60,823 nt of DNA, taken from contig JAKSVT010000011.1 of assembly GCA_024407875.1 (NCBI GenBank), forward strand, positions 1 through 60,823. Direction: 5' to 3'. This DNA comes from Alphaproteobacteria bacterium. GTDB taxonomy: Bacteria; Pseudomonadota; Alphaproteobacteria; CAAGCB01; CAG-977. Positions 36,852 to 45,692 of the stretch are shown here, in pieces. The notes below the pieces were generated by a model. That model saw only the letters and a program-made list of their open reading frames with translations. It had not been told where the DNA came from and searched no databases. Each line of letters begins with the position of its first letter. Positions within the stretch are counted from its first letter, which is position 1. Made by a program: the position numbers and the translations under genes.

Positions 36852-37490
36852 TTATTCATTTGAACGAATGTACAAAAGATCGAAGTTTTCATACGAAGCT
36901 CTTGCACCTGCTAATGCACGTTGCATATCTGTCTGTTCCAATTTCTTTACAGTCAATTCATTTAATTTTTTCTGTAAATCCATTTCAGATGATGTAGATT
37001 CAGCGTCTTGTTTTAACTTATCAATTTCTTTTAAGGTATCGTTTAAAATATTACGATAAGCTACAGCACGGCCGAAAGCCATAAAATATTGGATTGTTTG
37101 ATATTGAAATGCTGCATCACGTCTTTCTTCGTCTTCTTTTGTAGCAGGGCCCATATGATCAATAGGCATCATTTCTTTTACAACCCAATCTGCTGATTTT
37201 GATGGATCTTCAGCTACTTTATCTGCACCTTTAGGCAAAATAGTTGCTTGAGTTTTCTGAGAAGGAGAAAGTATACCTTTTAACTTGCCTGTTATTGTAC
37301 CTTTCAAGTTTTCTAAAAGATTATCCATATCAGCTAATGATTTAATCTGATTAAATAATGATTTATATTCTGCAACCTGATCCATTACGTTTTGAATTTT
37401 TTGTGCCGCATCAATATCTGTTTGTGCATAAACAGGGCTAGACAAACCTAGCGCTATCAGTCCGGCAATGATACTTGATTTAAATTTCAT
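36852..37490 (-). CDS. Secreted VirB5/TrbJ-like protein 2
   Basis: A 212-residue exported helical protein. The signal peptide ends in VYA-QT. The next segment, AAQKIQNVMDQVAEYKSLFNQI, is shortened here to VMDQVAEYKSLFNQI and fits the N-terminal helix of VirB5/TrbJ, followed by a loop and a long C-terminal coiled coil. The second of two close ATGs (37490) is preferred because AGGA lies at the right distance. Tandem with copies 1 and 3. Confidence 0.6.
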   Translation of the reverse strand: MKFKSSIIAGLIALGLSSPVYAQTDIDAAQKIQNVMDQVAEYKSLFNQIKSLADMDNLLENLKGTITGKLKGILSPSQKTQATILPKGADKVAEDPSKSADWVVKEMMPIDHMGPATKEDEERRDAAFQYQTIQYFMAFGRAVAYRNILNDTLKEIDKLKQDAESTSSEMDLQKKLNELTVKKLEQTDMQRALAGARASYENFDLLYIRSNE

Positions 37491-37526
37491 GTTCATTTCC
37501 TTTTCTTCAAAAGTTCCTGTTTATAC

Positions 37527-38201
37527 TTAGTTACAAATTGATCCTACAGCACTTGATGCTAACTTATTAGCTTGAATAGCTGTCATTTGGTTCAATTGTT
37601 CGAAAATGCTCTTGTGCATCATTGTATTTGAAATCAACAATTGCATTTGGTCATTTGTGTTATCAGATGCATCTTTTGCTTGTTCAACTTGTTTTCCATC
37701 ACCAGCTGCAACTTGAGCTGCCCAACCTGAAGCTAAACCATTTTTAGCTAATTCACGTTTTAAAGCTGCTTTTGCTGCTGAACATTTATTTGTAAATTCT
37801 ATTTGTTCATCAACACCTTTTGACTTTAAAGAGTCTGATTGCAATTTATCAATTGCTTTTGATGCTTGTTCTGGATCTTTCATTGTTTCTTCTTTTAAGC
37901 CAACTTTTTCAGCATCTTTTGGCATTTTTGGTAAATTGATTACGCTTGGGAACTTATCTTTTAATTTTCCAACAATAGCATCCAAACTTCCTAAGTTACC
38001 CATAGAGGTTAATTGCTTTGCTGCTGTTAAGTTTTGCTCGATTTGTTCTTTCCATTCTTTTACATATTGTTGAATTTGAGTAACAAATGTTGGTAAGTTT
38101 CCAACGTCAATTGCAGGAATAGGAATAGCCTTTGCTGAGTTTGAGAACAACATTACACCTAATCCAAGTGCCATAGATTTAATAAAAATTGACTTTTTCA
38201 T
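37527..38201 (-). CDS. Secreted VirB5/TrbJ-like protein 1
   Basis: A 224-residue exported protein. The signal peptide ends near SAKA-IP. It continues with IPAIDVGNLPTFVTQIQQYV, a typical start of mature VirB5/TrbJ, then a Gln-rich helix and a C-terminal helical part ending in SICN. It has the best family match of the four copies and leads the operon, with AAGGGG before the ATG and a candidate promoter at 38249-38277. VirB5 is known to bind the pilus and to aid host or recipient contact. Confidence 0.65.
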   Translation of the reverse strand: MKKSIFIKSMALGLGVMLFSNSAKAIPIPAIDVGNLPTFVTQIQQYVKEWKEQIEQNLTAAKQLTSMGNLGSLDAIVGKLKDKFPSVINLPKMPKDAEKVGLKEETMKDPEQASKAIDKLQSDSLKSKGVDEQIEFTNKCSAAKAALKRELAKNGLASGWAAQVAAGDGKQVEQAKDASDNTNDQMQLLISNTMMHKSIFEQLNQMTAIQANKLASSAVGSICN

Positions 38202-38248
38202 ATCGATACCCCTTATATAAAAAGCATTTATTCTTCATCTCTAATTTT

Positions 38249-38277
38249 AATATAAGCATAAAATTATGGCAAAACAA
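38249..38277 (-). promoter_or_regulatory. Candidate sigma-70 promoter for VirB5-like operon
   Basis: On the minus strand, TTGTTT (38277-38272), a 17-base spacer and TATATT (38254-38249), about 48 bases before the first VirB5-like start. The -35 box is weak. Confidence 0.45.
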
Positions 38278-38436
38278 TGTTTTTTGTTATGACAATTATG
38301 AAATTTTAAAGACATATGTTGCCTTTTTTGCCTTATTCTTGACACACTTTAATATAAGACACCTCTTTGTTTTACTTAGAATCCTATATAAATCATGCGT
38401 TTGTAATTTTATACAAAAAATTAGACAAAAAAATTC

Positions 38437-38465
38437 TTGAATTTTATTTTTTTAGTGTCTATAAT
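38437..38465 (+). promoter_or_regulatory. Sigma-70 promoter for RNase J-like gene
   Basis: TTGAAT (38437-38442), exactly 17 bases, and a perfect TATAAT (38460-38465), 29 bases before the start codon. AAAAGGGG serves as ribosome site. This is the strongest promoter seen in the window. Confidence 0.85.
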
Positions 38466-38494
38466 GCCTAATAAAATATTAAAAGGGGTTTACT

Positions 38495-40090
38495 ATGGAA
38501 CAAAATGACGCTCTTTATTGGTCTCCTCGCGGAGGCAACAATTACAAAGACTTTTGGGGAAGTTGCCACGCTTTTACATCGAAACAAACAAATAAAGACA
38601 CCGGTGTTGTTGAAACAGATACAATTCTTGTTGATTTAGGTCAACATGAACAAACTCGCGATTATGAAAATGGTAGATTTGATAAAGTAGTTCCAGCTTT
38701 AGACGATATCATTGAAATTCCTGGTTTCCCTGAACCAGATCCAGAAAAGAAATGTAAAGCTTTGTTCGTTTCTCATGGACACTCAGATCATATTGGAGCT
38801 ATCTCCACTTATGTAAGCATGGGTGCTAAATTGCCTCCAATATATTGCTCAAAAATGTCTGCTAATTTGATAATGAAAGATTTTATCGAAAAAGGTATTG
38901 ATGAAGCAAAATGGCCTGAAATTAAAGAAATTAACGCTGGAGATACAATTACAGTTGGTAATCTTAAAGTAAGAACTATGGCTGCATCACATTCTATACC
39001 TGGAGCCTTCAGCTTTAAGATTTCTAATGATTCTGCCTCAATATTCCATACAGGAGATACAAAAGGAGATCCTTCTTCTTTCTTAGGTAATGGTGTAAAC
39101 TTCGACGATTATAAAAAAATTGCTGAACAAGGCCCTATTGATTTAATGACATTTGATGGTACCACAGCAGCAAACAATGGTCATGCAACTTATGAATCAG
39201 AAGTAAAAGGCGCTTATAGCACTTTAATTAAACGTCATTCTGACAAACAATTGATTATGCCTATGCCTGCTGCACACGCAGAACGTATAGCTACTATTAT
39301 TTCTGCAGCTGCTGAAAATGGTAAAGATGTAATTATTAATGGTGGTCCAGTTATGGATTCAACTATTGTTGGATTACAAATGTCTGGATATGATTTACAA
39401 AAATTAAATCCTAACATTAGAATTGTTGGTGCAAATAGCGAAGAAGCTAAGAAATTAGATCCTAAAAAAACAATAACAATAACAACAGGTATCTATGGAG
39501 AATCCAATGCTCCAATGACTCAATTCTGTAATGGTGATAAATCTGCTATCAACATTGAAAAAGATGCTGTTATCATAACTCCATTAATCGGAAGCAGAAG
39601 CGAACGTTTAGCTCAATTATTAGCAAAATGTCCAGATACAAAAGATTTAATAACATACACTTCTAAAGATTTATCTACTTTGTACGGCTCTGGCCATGCT
39701 CAAAGAGATGATTTTATTAAAATCGCAGGTATTTTAAAACCAAAAGCAGTTACTACTTGTCATGCTTCAACAAAGTTAGCAAATAGATTTATTAATATGG
39801 CTTCTGAACTTGGCTATGCAACTCTTGGTCGTCAAATTAGAAATGCTGAAACAGTTAAAGTTACAGCTCAAGGTTGCGAAGTTATTCCGAACGAAAAGAA
39901 AAACTGGTTTGGTTGGGAAAAGAATGGTGAAGATAAAAAACCAGAAAAATTCCATGATGATTATGGTACAGTTGAATCTTGTCGTAAAGAAATAGAAAAA
40001 GCTAAAAAAGCTTACTTTGAAAGACAAACTTTGAATAAACTTATGAAAAATGCTATGGTTAATTTTTCAAAAAATATGGGCGGTAGATAA
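38495..40090 (+). CDS. RNase J-like metallo-beta-lactamase/beta-CASP ribonuclease
   Basis: A 531-residue nuclease of RNA metabolism. The metal site motif SHGHSDHIGAI is near residues 93-103. AASHSIPGAFSFKI, FHTGDTKGD and DLMTFDGTT provide the remaining MBL motifs. The beta-CASP part has SGHAQRDDF and the final CHAS motif, as in RNase J. RNase J is the usual 5'-3' exonuclease of Alphaproteobacteria, normally about 555 residues. DGT in place of the usual DST and a long charged C-terminal extension make this a divergent member. The next small gene overlaps its stop by one base. Confidence 0.82.
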   Translation: MEQNDALYWSPRGGNNYKDFWGSCHAFTSKQTNKDTGVVETDTILVDLGQHEQTRDYENGRFDKVVPALDDIIEIPGFPEPDPEKKCKALFVSHGHSDHIGAISTYVSMGAKLPPIYCSKMSANLIMKDFIEKGIDEAKWPEIKEINAGDTITVGNLKVRTMAASHSIPGAFSFKISNDSASIFHTGDTKGDPSSFLGNGVNFDDYKKIAEQGPIDLMTFDGTTAANNGHATYESEVKGAYSTLIKRHSDKQLIMPMPAAHAERIATIISAAAENGKDVIINGGPVMDSTIVGLQMSGYDLQKLNPNIRIVGANSEEAKKLDPKKTITITTGIYGESNAPMTQFCNGDKSAINIEKDAVIITPLIGSRSERLAQLLAKCPDTKDLITYTSKDLSTLYGSGHAQRDDFIKIAGILKPKAVTTCHASTKLANRFINMASELGYATLGRQIRNAETVKVTAQGCEVIPNEKKNWFGWEKNGEDKKPEKFHDDYGTVESCRKEIEKAKKAYFERQTLNKLMKNAMVNFSKNMGGR

Positions 40091-40302
40091 TGGCTTTATA
40101 TATTCAAATTGCTGAAAAGTTAGAAAAAAAATTCCCTAAAACAGACTTAATTGGAATCAGCGATAATGATTTGATTAATCTTATAGCTTCTGTTGGCGAA
40201 AAATATGAAAGCTCAACAGATTGGTTGTACAAACTAAAAATGGCTTGGACTACAGTTCGTTCTCAAGGTGATAATAATTCTGAACTAGATGCATTTATCT
40301 GA
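40090..40302 (+). CDS. Small IscX-like protein
   Basis: A 70-residue soluble protein translationally coupled to the RNase J-like gene (TAATG overlap). The pattern IAEKLEKKFPKTD...ISDNDLINLI...LYKLKMAW is reminiscent of IscX, a small frataxin-like adaptor of Fe-S assembly: Pro-x-x-Asp, then a Leu-rich helix, then a helix ending in AW. IscX usually follows ferredoxin and iscS genes, so the RNase context is unexpected and the match is weak. Its 3' end overlaps the convergent pncB gene by 18 bases. Confidence 0.45.
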   Translation: MALYIQIAEKLEKKFPKTDLIGISDNDLINLIASVGEKYESSTDWLYKLKMAWTTVRSQGDNNSELDAFI

Positions 40303-41514
40303 TTCATAATAAGAATGCGTCATTCTATAATCAATTGTTCTATGTAGATATTCTACATATTCTTCAGATTTGCACATTCCTTTACCCAACACATCTGATA
40401 ATTTTGCAACATCAGTTCCATTGCATTTTGTAACTTTAATAACAATGTTCAAAGGCTCTACATCTGTATCATTCGATATATATGTACCAATACCAAATGC
40501 TACACGTGTTTTATCTTTAAAATAATTATATAATTCTGAAGCTCTTTCAAAATTTAATGAATCACTAAACAATAGCGTTTTATCTTTAGGATTAATCCCA
40601 AGTTTTTCATAATGATTAATAATTTTGTTTCCCCATTCAATTGGATCTCCAGAATCATGGCGAACTCCAGAAAACAAAGTAGCGAATGTTAATTTAAAAT
40701 CTTTCAAAAAACAATCTGTTGTAATTGTATCTGTTAAATAAATACCATTTAAAACACCATATTCTCGAACCCAGCAATGCATAGCATACCAGTTTGAATA
40801 TGCAGGATTATGTTTCATACATCCTTGTCCAACACACATAATCCATTCATGTGCCATTGTTCCAACAGGAGTTATATTACATTTTTTTGCTAAATATACA
40901 TTTGATGTTCCAACTAAATGAGATTTTCCTAAATTTGCAGCTTTTAATGCATTAATAGCCTCTTCTTGAGTTTCTGCTGATAATCTTCTTCTAACACCAA
41001 ACTCAGAAAAATTACCTATTACATATTTTCCTGATTTTAAATCTTCAATTTTTTGTTCAAGTTTCTTTTTAAATTGAGACTTCAATTCTTGATAATTGTA
41101 CTTCATCTGGAAATAAACCTGATTTACAATTGCCAAAACAGGTATTTCATACATTGACGTATTTAACCATGTCCCAGATATTTCAATTGATAAGCCACAA
41201 TCAGCATCTGTCGTTATGTTAAAATCTGCAAATCTTGGCTTCCATAACCGCAAAAAGTCTACATAATCTCTCTTAAGCCATTTTATCTTTGATAAATATT
41301 TTAGTTCTTCTTCATCAAAACTTAATAAGCAATAAGCTTGGATTTGGTCTTTAATTTCTTGAACCATCTCTTTTGTAAAATGAACATTTGTATTTCTACA
41401 TTTAAAAGACCATTGTGTTAAATAGTTAGAAAATTGATGGTAAATAGCTTGTCCCATAGATAATTTATACATATCTATTTCTAACAAACTTGTGATAATT
41501 CTATTTAACTTCAT
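40285..41514 (-). CDS. pncB: Nicotinate phosphoribosyltransferase
   Basis: Converts nicotinate and PRPP to nicotinate mononucleotide, the first step of the Preiss-Handler salvage pathway. It is 409 residues, full length. LLEIDMYKLSMGQAIYH, FGVRRRLSAETQ, the phosphorylated His region GTMAHEWIM and GVRHDSGDPIEW are diagnostic. It is the last gene of a set nadE-nadD-pncB that can take nicotinate to NAD. It starts 3 bases after nadD. Confidence 0.95.
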   Translation of the reverse strand: MKLNRIITSLLEIDMYKLSMGQAIYHQFSNYLTQWSFKCRNTNVHFTKEMVQEIKDQIQAYCLLSFDEEELKYLSKIKWLKRDYVDFLRLWKPRFADFNITTDADCGLSIEISGTWLNTSMYEIPVLAIVNQVYFQMKYNYQELKSQFKKKLEQKIEDLKSGKYVIGNFSEFGVRRRLSAETQEEAINALKAANLGKSHLVGTSNVYLAKKCNITPVGTMAHEWIMCVGQGCMKHNPAYSNWYAMHCWVREYGVLNGIYLTDTITTDCFLKDFKLTFATLFSGVRHDSGDPIEWGNKIINHYEKLGINPKDKTLLFSDSLNFERASELYNYFKDKTRVAFGIGTYISNDTDVEPLNIVIKVTKCNGTDVAKLSDVLGKGMCKSEEYVEYLHRTIDYRMTHSYYESDKCI

Positions 41515-41517
41515 TTT

Positions 41518-42033
41518 TTATTCCTTATTACTTAAATTCTTTCTTATTTGCGAAGATGATATATCTTTTTTAAAATTAATTACAGCTTCAAAAGAAATAT
41601 CCCCTTTAAAATCCTCAATTGGGTTTGTTGAACGATTATATACCAGTAATTTTGATAATTTTAAAATCTCTTGATAACAAAACCATTTATGAAAATTATA
41701 TAAACTGTCAGATCCTATTATAGTATAAATTTGATCCTTTTCTTTTAAATCATATGCACCTATAAGAGCTTTTAATGTATGTAAATATCGCCAAGAATTA
41801 TCTTTTCCTCGTTCAATATCACTTACAATTACATTTCTAAAATCGCTTAGCTTTAATTTTACTTCTTTTAATCTTTCTTCATAACCAAACATCTGATTTG
41901 CATTTTTGTAATAGCCTGAATAATACGCAGGAACAACAACAACTCTATCGAATTTATTGCTTAAATCTTCAATAATAGCAATATGTCCTTCATGAATTGG
42001 ATCGAAAGTTCCTCCATATATTGCTATCTTCAT
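41518..42033 (-). CDS. nadD: Nicotinate-nucleotide adenylyltransferase
   Basis: Adenylates nicotinate mononucleotide to deamido-NAD using ATP. The 171-residue protein starts with IYGGTFDPIHEGHIAII, the GxFxPxHxGH nucleotidyltransferase motif, and ends with SSSQIRKNL, the ISSSxIR motif. Its ATG overlaps the nadE stop by one base, so the pair is translationally coupled. The protein is a little shorter than most NadD. Confidence 0.92.
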   Translation of the reverse strand: MKIAIYGGTFDPIHEGHIAIIEDLSNKFDRVVVVPAYYSGYYKNANQMFGYEERLKEVKLKLSDFRNVIVSDIERGKDNSWRYLHTLKALIGAYDLKEKDQIYTIIGSDSLYNFHKWFCYQEILKLSKLLVYNRSTNPIEDFKGDISFEAVINFKKDISSSQIRKNLSNKE

Positions 42034-42806
42034 TAAAGAATCTCCATCTTTCTGTTAAATGGATTAAATGAAGGTAAATTTAACAAATTATGTTTAAAAC
42101 TAGCAAATTTTATCTTCTTTTGAATTTTATCTTTTAATTCTTGTGATAAATTGCATCCTTTTGGATTTTGAACATATTCTTTAAGTTCAGAATATAAAAA
42201 GCCTAATTTTTCTTCATCTGTCATTCCACACATTCCATCTGAAGGCTTTTTATAAACGAATTCATCATTAACACCTAATTCTTTTCCTAATTGTTGTACT
42301 TCATCAACAAACAACCATGAAAGTGGTGCAAAATCTCCCGCAAAGTCACCAAATATTGTTGTCCATCCAACATATTTTTCTGATAGATTTCCATTACAAG
42401 AAACTCTACAATTTCCATATAATGCTGCAATACTATACAAAACAGACATTCTAATTCTTGGAGGTAAATTTGTTTGAACACCTCCGCATGATGCAACATC
42501 TTTTTTTGTTACTTCATTTAGTACTTTTGCAAAATCAGCTTTTATATCTTTAATATTAACAACTAATCTTTCTTTAGGATCAATAAAATCAACAACACCA
42601 TTTGAAACATCTATATCAGATTGTTCACCACAAGGCATTTGAACACAAATTAATTTTTCTTTTCCTAAAACATTTTTACATAAAGCTGCAACAGTGGTTG
42701 AATCCTTTCCTCCAGAAATACCAATAACAATTTTAGTATTTTCATCCATACTCTTATCTGCAAGATCTTTTAACCACTTTGTTGCACTATCTAATAATAT
42801 TGCCAT
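42033..42806 (-). CDS. nadE: NH3-dependent NAD+ synthetase
   Basis: Makes NAD from deamido-NAD, ATP and ammonia. The 257-residue protein carries the PP-loop SGGKDSTTVA (about 31-40) and has only the synthetase domain. The glutaminase domain is missing, so free ammonia is needed, in keeping with life in an ammonia-rich, anoxic habitat. CNGNLSEKYVGW and the GDFAGDFAPLSWL segment match the family. Upstream lies a ClC channel gene. Confidence 0.93.
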   Translation of the reverse strand: MAILLDSATKWLKDLADKSMDENTKIVIGISGGKDSTTVAALCKNVLGKEKLICVQMPCGEQSDIDVSNGVVDFIDPKERLVVNIKDIKADFAKVLNEVTKKDVASCGGVQTNLPPRIRMSVLYSIAALYGNCRVSCNGNLSEKYVGWTTIFGDFAGDFAPLSWLFVDEVQQLGKELGVNDEFVYKKPSDGMCGMTDEEKLGFLYSELKEYVQNPKGCNLSQELKDKIQKKIKFASFKHNLLNLPSFNPFNRKMEIL

Positions 42807-42821
42807 TTTTATTCTCTTCTT

Positions 42822-44189
42822 TTACTGATTGTTTTTATTTGTTTTGAAATGTCTTTTTTTCATAAATTTATTTCTAAATTTGCGAGGTTTATAATTCCAA
42901 CTATGTGTATTATTTGGTTCAGCTAAAACAAATGCATCTGACTTTGGTCTTACTAAAATCTGTGTAGAATATAAACTTCTAGGTCCAACTAACACATACG
43001 TAATTAAACATACAATTGCTGCATAAGGAGCTATTGGGGCTCCAAACATTCCAATGCCTAAGAAAATCGCTGCCATTGGTGTATTTACCGCACCTGCTAC
43101 ACAAGCAATAAATCCCAAAGCACTATATAAACCAATATCTAAACCAAATATTTGTGCAAACAAACATCCTGCACTCGCACCTATAAAGAATGTTGGAGTT
43201 AATACACCTCCAGAACCTCCGCCAGCTAATGTAATTGCTAGTAAAAATGATTTTAACGCAAAATAATACCAAGGACATGCATTCCCATTTAATATTGAAA
43301 ACAAGCCTTCTTCACCTGTTCTTAAAATATCATCTCCAAAATAATATCCGCTAAAAATCAAAGCAACTGCAGCTATCATTGTTTTTATTGGTTGTGCTAC
43401 ATTCCAAGATTTTGCTAATTCTCCAATTTTTTCCACACATTTAATATGGAACATACAAACAAATGTAAAAAATATTGAAGCAAAAATAGTTATAAACAAT
43501 GTAGTGTAGTTAAAAGAAGGAATTACAATTGAAGCCTTAGGATAAACCATTCCTAACTTAGTACAAACAAGCCACGATACAACGCCTGATGAAATAGCTT
43601 GTAAAAGCATCGGATAGAAAAACTCTCCTACAAACAAAACTTCTACACCAAATATAGCTCCAGCAATTGGATCTCCGAACACTGCAGCTAATGCTGCTGA
43701 TGCACCGCAAATAACAAATTTTTTTCTTTCATGTGCACTTAATTTAAACAATAAAGCAATCCAAGACATAAATCCTGAACCTATTTGTACAGAAGGTCCT
43801 TCAGTACCTACAACACCTCCTGTCGATAATGTAATAAAAGTTGTAAATATCTTTGCAGGAACAACTTTAGCAGAAATTCTTGATGCTCTATAATGAATTG
43901 CTGAAATAACCTTATCTGTTCCATGTCCAGCAGCTTCAGGAGCAAATAACTTAATTGTGTAATAAGCTATAAATAATCCAAAAGGTATTAGTAAATATCT
44001 CCAATCTGGAAGAGACTTAACATATTTAATACCAATTTCTAATGACCATAAAAATAAACGTATTAGAGCCCCAGTAAATGCTCCTGCAAACATAGAAAGA
44101 ACTAACCATTTAAGAACGTAAATTAATTGGATTTCATCATTCTTATGTTTTTGTGATAATTTAAATTTATTTTTATAATCAAAAACCAT
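42822..44189 (-). CDS. ClC-family chloride channel or antiporter
   Basis: A 455-residue membrane protein with about 10 or more hydrophobic segments. The selectivity motif is GTEGPSVQIGS, containing the gating Glu of the usual GREGP. GGSGGVLTPTFFIGA matches GxFxP. The first motif, normally GSGIP, reads GHGTDKV, as in some bacterial subgroups. Expected to move Cl- alone or in exchange with H+. The C terminus is short and basic, without CBS domains. Confidence 0.93.
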   Translation of the reverse strand: MVFDYKNKFKLSQKHKNDEIQLIYVLKWLVLSMFAGAFTGALIRLFLWSLEIGIKYVKSLPDWRYLLIPFGLFIAYYTIKLFAPEAAGHGTDKVISAIHYRASRISAKVVPAKIFTTFITLSTGGVVGTEGPSVQIGSGFMSWIALLFKLSAHERKKFVICGASAALAAVFGDPIAGAIFGVEVLFVGEFFYPMLLQAISSGVVSWLVCTKLGMVYPKASIVIPSFNYTTLFITIFASIFFTFVCMFHIKCVEKIGELAKSWNVAQPIKTMIAAVALIFSGYYFGDDILRTGEEGLFSILNGNACPWYYFALKSFLLAITLAGGGSGGVLTPTFFIGASAGCLFAQIFGLDIGLYSALGFIACVAGAVNTPMAAIFLGIGMFGAPIAPYAAIVCLITYVLVGPRSLYSTQILVRPKSDAFVLAEPNNTHSWNYKPRKFRNKFMKKRHFKTNKNNQ

Positions 44190-44200
44190 TCAAATCCTTT

Positions 44201-45259
44201 CTAAGCTTTTTGTATTTGAGATTTTAATTGACCGCATGCAGCCATAATCTCTTGTCCTCTTGAAACTCTAATAGGAGATGCATAATGATGTTCTTCAAGG
44301 ATACTTGCAAACTTCTTAATTCTTGACATAGGAGAACATTTAAATGGACATCCTGGCCATTCATTAAATGGAATTAAATTAAACTTAACAGCTAATCCTT
44401 TAACTAATCTCATTAACTCTTTTGCTTCAGCCTCTGAATCATTTATTCCATCTAACATTACATATTCCATTGTAATATAATGGCGAGTACCAGATATCTC
44501 TTGGAATTTACGACATGCTGGTATCAGTTCTTCTAAAGGATATCTTTTATTTATTGGCATAATTTTATCACGAATTTCGTTAGTTGGAGCATGCAAACTT
44601 ACTGCCAATTTACAATCTAAATCTTCAGCAACTTTTGGAATCATTGGAACAACACCACTTGTAGACAATGTAATTCTACGTTTTGACAAAGCTATTCCTT
44701 CGGGATCCATGATAATTTTTAAAGCGTTTTTTGTATTTTCGTAGTTTAATAATGGTTCACCCATGCCCATTACTACTATGTTTGATAAATAACGAGGCTC
44801 AATTGATGGACTTGGCCATTCGCCATAACTATCTCTAGCAGCCATAAATTGTGCAACAATTTCACCGGACGTCAAATTTCTCGTTAATTTTTGTGATCCT
44901 GTATGACAAAACTTACAATCATTAGGACAACCTACTTGTGTAGATATACAAACAGCTCCTCGATCTTCTTCAGGAATATATACTGTTTCAATTTCTCTTC
45001 CATCATCAAATCTAAACAACCATTTTCTTGTTCTATCTGTAGCTGTTAATTCCCTTACAACTTGTGGCCTATGCAAAGTATAACCCATATCAATCAACTT
45101 TTGGCGAAAAGGCTTCGCTAAAGTTGTCATTTCGTTAAAATCTGTTTTACCTTGCCAGTAAATCCAGTGCCATAATTGCTTTGCACGAAAAGGCTTTTCC
45201 CCTAATTTTTCAATTTCTTGAGCAAGTTGTTCACGAGTTAATCCAATTAAATTTGTCAT
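44201..45259 (-). CDS. rlmN: Dual-specificity 23S rRNA/tRNA m2A methyltransferase RlmN
   Basis: Radical SAM enzyme that methylates A2503 of 23S rRNA and A37 of some tRNAs. The CxxxCxxC cluster is in GCPNDCKFCHTG (about 110-121). GMGEPLLNYENT, LSTSGVVPMIPK and SLHAPTNEIRDKIMP are hallmarks. The C-terminal catalytic Cys is in MAACGQL. It is 352 residues, full length. It lies between the ClC gene and a small secreted-protein gene. Confidence 0.97.
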   Translation of the reverse strand: MTNLIGLTREQLAQEIEKLGEKPFRAKQLWHWIYWQGKTDFNEMTTLAKPFRQKLIDMGYTLHRPQVVRELTATDRTRKWLFRFDDGREIETVYIPEEDRGAVCISTQVGCPNDCKFCHTGSQKLTRNLTSGEIVAQFMAARDSYGEWPSPSIEPRYLSNIVVMGMGEPLLNYENTKNALKIIMDPEGIALSKRRITLSTSGVVPMIPKVAEDLDCKLAVSLHAPTNEIRDKIMPINKRYPLEELIPACRKFQEISGTRHYITMEYVMLDGINDSEAEAKELMRLVKGLAVKFNLIPFNEWPGCPFKCSPMSRIKKFASILEEHHYASPIRVSRGQEIMAACGQLKSQIQKA

Positions 45260-45271
45260 ATAGCACCATTA

Positions 45272-45685
45272 TTAATATATTCTTTTTGCATTTGGATCAC
45301 GCATTTTTAAATTACGTGGCATTAATATACGTCCATCTGTTGTTATCAATGTTCCATCAGAATAAACTTGGAATTTAAATATTTCTTGTTTATCAAATTC
45401 TCTAACAATCTCAGAACAGCTCTCCAAATTATTTTTTGTATTTACATAACCGTTATATTTGGCTCTTTTGTAATTTTCTAATTCTGCTTTTTCTATTCTA
45501 TCAGAAAGAGCTGAATTTATTAAATAGCGTTTTGCTAATTTATTAAAAATCGCACCATTATTTCCAACGCCACAAGCTGCAGCCATTCCAGCTAATCCAC
45601 CTAATGTTTCAGCTTCACTATATTGAATTTCTGCACGTGCTGGTAAAGCTAAAAACATAATTAAAGCAAATAAAAGTTTTCTCAT
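45272..45685 (-). CDS. Small secreted protein, unknown
   Basis: A 137-residue protein with a signal peptide ending near ARA-EI. The mature part starts YSEAETLGGLAGMAAACG and contains two Cys, then a helical region, and ends in a basic tail with an ILMPRNLKMRDPNAKR stretch. No family was recognised. The ATG at 45685 directly precedes the signal peptide; a TTG 15 bases upstream is a less likely start. It starts 7 bases after the transporter gene's stop, so it is probably cotranscribed. Confidence 0.6.
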   Translation of the reverse strand: MRKLLFALIMFLALPARAEIQYSEAETLGGLAGMAAACGVGNNGAIFNKLAKRYLINSALSDRIEKAELENYKRAKYNGYVNTKNNLESCSEIVREFDKQEIFKFQVYSDGTLITTDGRILMPRNLKMRDPNAKRIY

Positions 45686-45692
45686 AATAAAA

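Noticed and set aside
36833-36907. Longer start for the third VirB5-like protein
   Set aside because: It would overlap the upstream gene by 56 bases and put a non-signal segment before a clear signal peptide with its own GGGGAG site.
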